DNA of 64,000 bases from Phytopythium helicoides. Lineage: Eukaryota > Oomycota > Peronosporomycetes > Pythiales > Pythiaceae. The position numbers and the translations under genes are program-made. Positions 63,059 to 64,000 of the stretch are shown here, in pieces. The notes beneath the pieces are model-generated. The model made no database searches. It was not told the origin of the DNA and saw only the letters and a program-made list of their open reading frames with translations. The stretch's first letter is position 1; each line of letters opens with the position of its first letter. Where the stretch lies: positions 186,001 through 250,000 of the forward strand of contig JANFNE010000009.1 in assembly GCA_024867545.1 (NCBI GenBank), written 5' to 3'.

Positions 63059-64000
63059 TTACATCTTGGAAAGCGCAGGCAGGTGTGCGATGAGTTGGCT
63101 TTCGCGTCCAGAAGCTGCAGCCGCTGCGCTGGACTGCAAGGCACCGACGGCGACGGCGTGCGGGAGCTTGCGGAATTTGGCGACACGAGCTGCCAATTGC
63201 TCGAGCTCGTCCTCCTTCTCGAATTTCGATGAGAGGCAAACAAGCATTGCGCCAGCGGGTGGCGCTGTCTTACGGCGAGAGGATGTAGGTGGACGCTGGG
63301 TCTCGAGCACACCCCAGGCATGTAGTTGTGCCACGGCGTTTTGCAGCGTCTCGAGCGAGCACGACTCGTAAAACCCGATGAGACGCTCGTGGTACATTGT
63401 CTCCGCGAGCCACTGCACGCGCTTGAGCAAGTCATCGCGTGGTGCGGAACCTGCGGGGCGGCGCAATGCGAATAAACTTGAAATGGTCACCCAGTAGCTG
63501 TCGATAAAGGGCCAAATGAGAGTGCTCAGCAGTGAGAGCATTGTCGAGTCGCCCTCGGTGAGTCCGCCATCCTCAGATGCCACGAACACTCCACGTTGCT
63601 CCATGCTTGCGAGCGTCTGCTCCACGAACGCTCTATCGTCAGTGTCATCTGGGCGTACGAACTCCATGCGAAGCATGTCGTGCAAGAAGAGCGCGTTCTC
63701 CAGCAATTCGTTGCGGTTCACACCAGCGTCACCAGCGGCAGCCTGCAGCGCATGAAATGCGCACGCGACAGCACCCTCGAGGTTGAACCAGTGCAGGAGC
63801 TTATTGCGGTAGTACCCGAGGCCGATCATGTTGCCGTATTGTTCGCGCTGCAAAGGAGATGCCGATGTTAGCCGCTTTCATAGAATCCGTTAACAAAAAC
63901 ACGTACTGTGGCAATGGCGGGCTCGATCATGTCCTTGCGGCGCGTTGTCACCAGATCACTTAGCAACTCCAACGCGCGGTTGACGACGACGGCTGGCGAC
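63059..64000 (-). CDS. Glycerol-3-phosphate/DHAP acyltransferase-like protein, C-terminal part (partial)
   Basis: Two exons in the window, 63907-64000 (entering from the right edge) and 63059-63847, separated by a 59-nt intron (GTACGTG..TTTGCAG). Splicing joins VTTRRKDMIEPAIAT to REQYGNMIGLGYYRNKLLHW. The YYRNKLLHWF motif followed by a mostly helical tail is characteristic of the C-terminal region of PlsB/GPAT-GNPAT acyltransferases, which acylate glycerol-3-phosphate or dihydroxyacetone phosphate at sn-1. The catalytic HX4D domain would lie beyond the window and is not seen. The last ~60 residues are helical (KFEKEDELEQLAARVAKFRK). The call rests on one region. Confidence 0.6.

Noticed and set aside
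1..64000. CRISPR array, bacterial operons, prophage or rRNA genes
   Set aside because: No regularly spaced repeats, Shine-Dalgarno-led gene strings, phage modules or rRNA-like sequence were seen; introns and gene families are eukaryotic.

Overview
The window is nuclear DNA of a compact eukaryotic genome, most likely an oomycete. The genes are close together on both strands. Their introns are few and short, about 63-90 nt, with GT..AG ends and frequent GTACGT/GTAAGT donors. Several families look stramenopile-like, and there is a Fanzor (eukaryotic TnpB-type) gene, a group already reported from oomycetes. I saw no tRNA, rRNA, CRISPR array or bacterial-style operon. The species assignment is inference, because no search could be run.

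Left third (1-28.4 kb): an ordinary housekeeping block. In order it carries a 3' gene end, a single-pass membrane protein, a GRWD1/Rrb1 ribosome-assembly WD protein, the complex I assembly factor NDUFAF6, a MED15-like KIX protein, an acidic coiled-coil protein, BCCIP/Bcp1, two uncharacterised proteins, the glucosidase II beta subunit, a MORN-repeat protein, the CORVET subunit VPS8, a twin-chromodomain protein, a BRCA1-like RING-BRCT protein, the minor-spliceosome protein RNPC3/U11-U12-65K with an extra RRM, and CDP-diacylglycerol synthase. Several reading frames here are broken by single-base indels, mostly one extra base in a short homopolymer. I read most of these as sequence or assembly errors.

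Middle (28.4-51 kb): a lysosomal glycan-degradation cluster that has been rearranged. An alpha-N-acetylglucosaminidase (GH89) is convergent with an alpha-mannosidase (GH38). A block holding the last 0.44 kb of the first gene plus nearly the whole second gene is repeated in direct orientation. A third mannosidase copy lies about 8 kb away in inverted orientation. The three copies are mosaics of each other, and copy 1 has gained a two-helix membrane insertion. The 8-kb spacer between the inverted arms holds CMC1, SPTLC1 (serine palmitoyltransferase subunit 1), a small tail-anchored-type protein and orphan ORFs.

Right end (51-64 kb): a large multi-pass membrane protein, a gene-poor decayed stretch rich in the palindrome TACCGGTA, 6-phosphogluconate dehydrogenase, then the most interesting locus: an uninterrupted Fanzor nuclease ORF (60.8-62.7 kb) with all three RuvC carboxylates present. 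It is followed at once by three tandem hairpins that look like the 3' scaffold of its guide RNA (omega RNA). The window closes with the 3' part of a glycerol-3-phosphate/DHAP acyltransferase-like gene.
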